DNA of 64,000 bases, taken from contig JADLCD010000032.1 in the NCBI GenBank assembly GCA_020847395.1, positions 19,628 through 83,627 on the forward strand. Direction: 5' to 3'. Positions 61,767-64,000 of the stretch are shown here, piece after piece. The notes beneath the pieces are model-generated. The model was not told the origin of the DNA. It saw only the letters and a list, made by a program, of their open reading frames with translations, and did not search any database. The position numbers and the translations under genes were made by a program. Source of the DNA: Chitinophagaceae bacterium. Lineage in GTDB: Bacteria > Bacteroidota > Bacteroidia > Chitinophagales > Chitinophagaceae. Every line of letters begins with the position of its first letter. Positions within the stretch are counted from its first letter, which is position 1.

Positions 61767-62044
61767 AACGATTCTATTTGTCTGGTAGAAACTCTGCTGT
61801 TACGGATTTCTTCAATAATTTCTTCGGCGGATTTTTTTGAGTCAAACGCACCAAAAGCTTTTTTGAATGAAGATTTTTTATCTGTCAAGTCAGACTTAAC
61901 CGAAGCTGTTAACTTAGATATAAGGTCAAGTTTGTTATTGGTACTTAAATTATCTAAAAGTCCAACATAACCGTCAACAATTGTTGTATTTATTTCTGCT
62001 GTTCTGATGGTGTAATCGAATATTTTAATTCTGTGCTGAGCCAT
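61763..62044 (-). CDS. antitoxin partner of the VapC-type toxin
   Basis: A 93-residue protein whose stop overlaps the TTG start of the PIN toxin, the normal antitoxin-first order. The sequence is helix-rich (NKLDLISKLTASVKSDL, AEEIIEEIRNSR) without a recognisable ribbon-helix-helix start, like antitoxins of the DUF-type VapB group in Bacteroidota. Its ATG is 17 nt downstream (in its own direction) of the GTTGTGCGTC word at 62061-62072. Confidence 0.75.
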   Translation of the reverse strand: MAQHRIKIFDYTIRTAEINTTIVDGYVGLLDNLSTNNKLDLISKLTASVKSDLTDKKSSFKKAFGAFDSKKSAEEIIEEIRNSRVSTRQIESF

Positions 62045-62060
62045 AAGGTGTCATAAAGTA

Positions 62061-62136
62061 TGACGCACAACACATAGAAAAGTATCCGCAAAGCCCCGTC
62101 GTTAAAGAAAGTTACGGGGCTTTGTGATATACTTTT
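62061..62136. repeat. long inverted repeat upstream of the VapB-like gene
   Basis: Arms at 62078-62099 and 62114-62136 share AAAAGTAT and AAAGCCCCGT with a small mismatch between them; the loop is 14 nt. On the minus strand the element ends in ATGTGTTGTGCGTCA next to the antitoxin start, so it could be a junction element or a terminator/regulator. Confidence 0.55.
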
Positions 62137-62286
62137 GAGTTGGGACATCGCCGTAATGTTGCCATTAGGGAGAAAGTATCGGACTTTAGCTTTTCTTGTG
62201 GTGGTTGTCTGGTTTTGGTTTTCGTTGTTGCCGCCCGGTATTGCTTTCAGGGTGTTGTTGTTGGTGTTCGTGGGTTGGTTATGTGG

Positions 62287-62388
62287 GGTGGCCTCACCAA
62301 CAACATTAGATATGGAAAGAGTTATTCAATACTCATTGTTGTTGGCGAAGCCGTAACATATTGCCGTGCTTAACACCAGCAGCGGCGT
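62287..62388. repeat. REP element with an inverted half
   Basis: GGTGGCCTCACCAACAACAT (62287-62306) is an inverted half, and 62334-62388 is a full unit (CATTGTTGTTGGCGAAGCCG ... CACCAGCAGCGGCGT). The short plus-strand frames through this stretch are repeat-coded, so I do not call genes in 62137-62590; nothing else is seen there. Confidence 0.7.
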
Positions 62389-62590
62389 AAATGTTTTTTA
62401 TTCGAAGTGCCCAGAATTTTCCTGCATAGATAGGGTCATCGTTGATAATACCAACAAGGGAAAATGATTTTCTGCAAATGCATACTTCTTGTCCTACAAC
62501 GCTATCGTCTCGCCGAACACAGCATCTTTACAAACCAGCGTATCCGATTGGTTGTATGAACAATTGGGAATACATTATTGCGCGGGATTC

Positions 62591-62806
62591 CTAGTCTTCA
62601 GTGAAGCGACGGCCGTGAAAGTATGCCCCAAAAGAAAAGATCGCACCTCCAAAGCACATACCTGTGCCGATGAGGCGCCAAATATCTACCCCACGAATGT
62701 TTGCCCAGTCGGGACTACTTCGTATGGCTAAAAAGCTCATGACTCCAAACAAAGTAAGCACGAAGAAAATGCGAAGAAACCCGCGTGACCCACGTCTATT
62801 TTTCAT
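62591..62806 (-). CDS. small membrane protein, function unknown
   Basis: A 71-residue protein with two hydrophobic helices (FLRIFFVLTLFGVMSFLAI and LIGTGMCFGGAIFSFGAYF) separated by a tryptophan-containing loop, and basic residues at the N terminus. I do not recognise a family. It lies between a REP cluster and the long inverted repeats, like a one-gene cassette. Competing plus-strand frames over the same bases look non-coding. Confidence 0.5.
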   Translation of the reverse strand: MKNRRGSRGFLRIFFVLTLFGVMSFLAIRSSPDWANIRGVDIWRLIGTGMCFGGAIFSFGAYFHGRRFTED

Positions 62807-62870
62807 TGATTGTCGTTTTAATTGTTTATCTAATTCGGGATTTTATCATAAAATATAGCTTTGCTTGCGG

Positions 62871-62995
62871 CTAACGGACAGGTATTGCTGCAGGTGGGGA
62901 ATTCATTGAACGTCCAGCCGGAACAAAAGATACCACATTGCTGATGCCGAAGATTACAACGTCCAGCCCCACTTGCAGCAATACCCATGTTGAAC
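62871..62995. repeat. long inverted repeat with CTAACGG and GTTGAAC ends
   Basis: Arms GGTATTGCTGCAGGTGGGG (62881-62899) and its complement with one mismatch (62967-62985) lie inside outer ends CTAACGG and GTTGAAC. Within are two direct copies of AACGTCCAGCC (62909, 62958). The shape resembles an integron attC site. Confidence 0.6.
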
Positions 62996-63138
62996 TAAAC
63001 TTTCAGTAGCCTTGCGAGTATTAATAGCGTATATTTGGCTTCTCTATTTCACGCTTTTTCTTCCGCTTTATGCTGAAAATCAGCCCGCTATCAATAACCC
63101 CATAATATAGAATAAGGCTACTGAAAGTTTCGTTCAAC
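62989..63138. repeat. 25-bp inverted repeat with GTTGAAC/GTTCAAC ends
   Basis: Arms at 62989-63013 and 63114-63138 match at 24 of 25 positions (CTTTCAGTAGCCTT core) and enclose 100 bp of AT-rich sequence with no frame. The left end shares GTTGAAC with the preceding repeat. Confidence 0.7.
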
Positions 63139-63141
63139 ATC

Positions 63142-63176
63142 GCTTTCATTTCTCGTCCTGCGGACGAAACGAAAGC
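63142..63176. repeat. GCTTTC/GAAAGC hairpin after the antitoxin gene
   Basis: An imperfect stem (GCTTTC, TCGTCC / GGACGA, GAAAGC) with a TGC loop lies 19 bp after the stop of the 53-residue antitoxin gene and may end its transcript. Confidence 0.55.
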
Positions 63177-63194
63177 TTAGTTATTGTGTGCAGT

Positions 63195-63356
63195 TTATTG
63201 TCCTACAAGTTTTGCTTTCTTGTCTGTAAGTTGCTGCTTAATGTATGCTTTGAATTCTTCAAAAGTCATACCCTGTGTTTCTGCGCTAATCTTGTCCCTA
63301 ATTTCTCTCATCATCTTAACAGCGTCAAAAGTTTTTTCTTTGTTAATCGTTTCCAT
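63195..63356 (-). CDS. 53-residue antitoxin encoded downstream of a PIN toxin
   Basis: A short gene from ATG 63356 to TAA 63195. The product is basic and helical with TFDAVKMMREIRDKISAE and TFEEFKAYIKQQL, the pattern of small antitoxins paired with PIN toxins in Bacteroidota and cyanobacteria. Its ATG overlaps the end of the toxin gene by 14 bp in another frame, so the two are co-translated. The toxin-first order is the reverse of most type II modules. Confidence 0.75.
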   Translation of the reverse strand: METINKEKTFDAVKMMREIRDKISAETQGMTFEEFKAYIKQQLTDKKAKLVGQ

Positions 63357-63807
63357 AATTAATTAAATCTTTTGGGCTTCTTATTTCTATCATTGAATAA
63401 CCAAGTCGCAAATTCACAGAATTGTAGCCCTTAATTCTGTCAAGGTTTACGATATGTTTAAAGTTCCAACTTGCTAATACATCAACTTTTGTAATTGTCG
63501 CAAGTGCAATATGCCTGCAATCTTCAAGGCTTGCCCTGCCTACTACTTTTTCAGAAATATATGTGTCAGCAAGTTTGATTGCTTCTTCCGTAAGTTCAAC
63601 TCTTTGAAATTTATCCGCTGAATAATTTTGCAATAGTTCTCTTACTTGCTCTGGTGCATTTAAAAGTTCAAGGTCAAGTAGGTCAGAAACAACAAAAATG
63701 ATTTCGTTGTTTTCAAGTCTTTCAAACAGCATTCTTGTTGGTGATAAAAGTTCTTCGTCAAAATAACCACCAACAACGGAAGTGTCAATATAAATTCTTT
63801 GTTTCAT
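63343..63807 (-). CDS. PIN-domain toxin (VapC-like ribonuclease)
   Basis: A 154-residue intact PIN protein. It begins MKQRIYIDTSVVGGYFDEE with the first catalytic Asp (D8); the second acid is in the DLLDLELLNAPE segment and the third in GRASLEDCRHIALATI, followed by VDVLASWNFKHIVN. VapC-type toxins cut tRNA or rRNA. The frame is open to 63891, but MKQRIYIDTS is the family start, so I use 63807. Of three toxins here it is the only undamaged one. Confidence 0.88.
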   Translation of the reverse strand: MKQRIYIDTSVVGGYFDEELLSPTRMLFERLENNEIIFVVSDLLDLELLNAPEQVRELLQNYSADKFQRVELTEEAIKLADTYISEKVVGRASLEDCRHIALATITKVDVLASWNFKHIVNLDRIKGYNSVNLRLGYSMIEIRSPKDLINYGND

Positions 63808-63832
63808 CAGGATAAAGTTAATAAAAAGGCCG

Positions 63833-63861
63833 TTGCTAAATTTCAACGGCTGATTTAGCAA
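63833..63861. repeat. TTGCTAAAT hairpin between small genes
   Basis: Arms TTGCTAAAT and ATTTAGCAA with an 11-nt loop, flanked by GCCG and ATGTTG. It lies between the PIN toxin start and the stop of a small membrane-protein frame. Confidence 0.5.
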
Positions 63862-63874
63862 TGTTGATAGGATT

Positions 63875-63981
63875 TTAGCCATTCTTGGCAACCAAAATTA
63901 GAAATAGCAGGATTACACCAACAATAATTACGATTGCAAGTGTTTTTCCGAAACCCCATCCACCTTTTTTTCATCAGTCAT
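63875..63981 (-). pseudogene. tiny single-helix membrane protein frame with a one-base shift
   Basis: From ATG 63981 the frame starts MTDEKK and then derails after a run of seven A. In the neighbouring frame the sequence continues GGWGFGKTLAIVIIVGVILL and FLILVAKNG to a stop at 63875, a single membrane helix. One more A in the run would give a 35-residue protein. Either a sequencing slip or a decayed gene. Confidence 0.45.
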
Positions 63982-64000
63982 ATTAAGGTATTTAGTTGCC

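Noticed and set aside
61433..61840. Plus-strand 135-codon frame
   Set aside because: It is antisense to the recognisable VapC-type toxin remains on the other strand.
62135..62373. Two overlapping plus-strand frames with hydrophobic stretches
   Set aside because: Their sequence is largely REP element and TTG-rich DNA; the two frames compete and neither resembles a protein family.
62489..62731. Plus-strand 80-codon frame
   Set aside because: It overlaps the minus-strand small membrane protein, which has a more convincing two-helix composition.

Overview
The window looks like chromosomal DNA of a Bacteroidota member, probably close to Chitinophagaceae. The evidence is a complete ECF sigma / FecR / SusC / SusD locus, a second TonB-dependent receptor, secreted proteins with Bacteroidota-style lipoboxes, a short 84-residue ATP synthase epsilon subunit, and TAnnTTTG -7 promoter boxes in front of several genes (the clearest, with a -33 TTG at 20 bp, is upstream of atpD). 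I saw no tRNA, rRNA or CRISPR array.

Layout. 0-7 kb: the end of an RNA methyltransferase gene, mutS, a beta-barrel protein and a TonB receptor whose promoter overlaps paired inverted repeats. 7-10.5 kb: a family 2A (SrpI-type) encapsulin shell gene overlapping a cysteine desulfurase with a long disordered cargo domain. Just upstream lie a decayed serine acetyltransferase gene and a MITE-like element with a target duplication. 10.7-18.3 kb: a lipoprotein, a nucleoside transporter, a glycerol channel, an AT-rich acyltransferase, a strange G-poor array of about 21-nt units ending at a terminator, atpD-atpC and an OsmC protein. 18.5-22.2 kb: a divergent pair for sucrose chemistry, a GH32-like hydrolase and a fused sucrose-phosphate synthase/phosphatase. 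22.8-33 kb: an SGNH hydrolase, a frameshifted DUF1080 protein, then sigma/anti-sigma/SusC/SusD and an M20 amidohydrolase. 33-39.3 kb: a minus-strand run of housekeeping genes (manA, rnhA, phzF-like, ankyrin, acyl-CoA carboxylase beta, Dabb). 39.4-51.2 kb: nagB-like, topoisomerase IV genes parE and parC with a DUF1835 gene between them, murQ, mtfA-like, HxlR/DoxX/DsbA and an aldo/keto reductase. 51.3-59.4 kb: a CrtI-like oxidoreductase and mostly secreted hydrolases. 59.4-64 kb: an accessory zone of REP elements, REP-associated transposase relics, three toxin-antitoxin modules (two with frameshifted toxins) and long inverted repeats that resemble cassette junctions.

How the parts fit. The encapsulin and desulfurase should form a sulfur-handling nanocompartment; the SAT relic suggests the cysteine supply step was once encoded beside it. 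The sigma/FecR/SusCD set is a classic surface-sensing nutrient uptake locus, with the secreted M20 hydrolase as a likely partner. Intergenic space is unusually rich in short palindromes and 14-bp tandem arrays, placed mostly at gene ends.

Limits. All functional calls are by eye from motifs. Several apparent pseudogenes differ from an intact frame by one base in a homopolymer, so sequencing error cannot be separated from real decay here.
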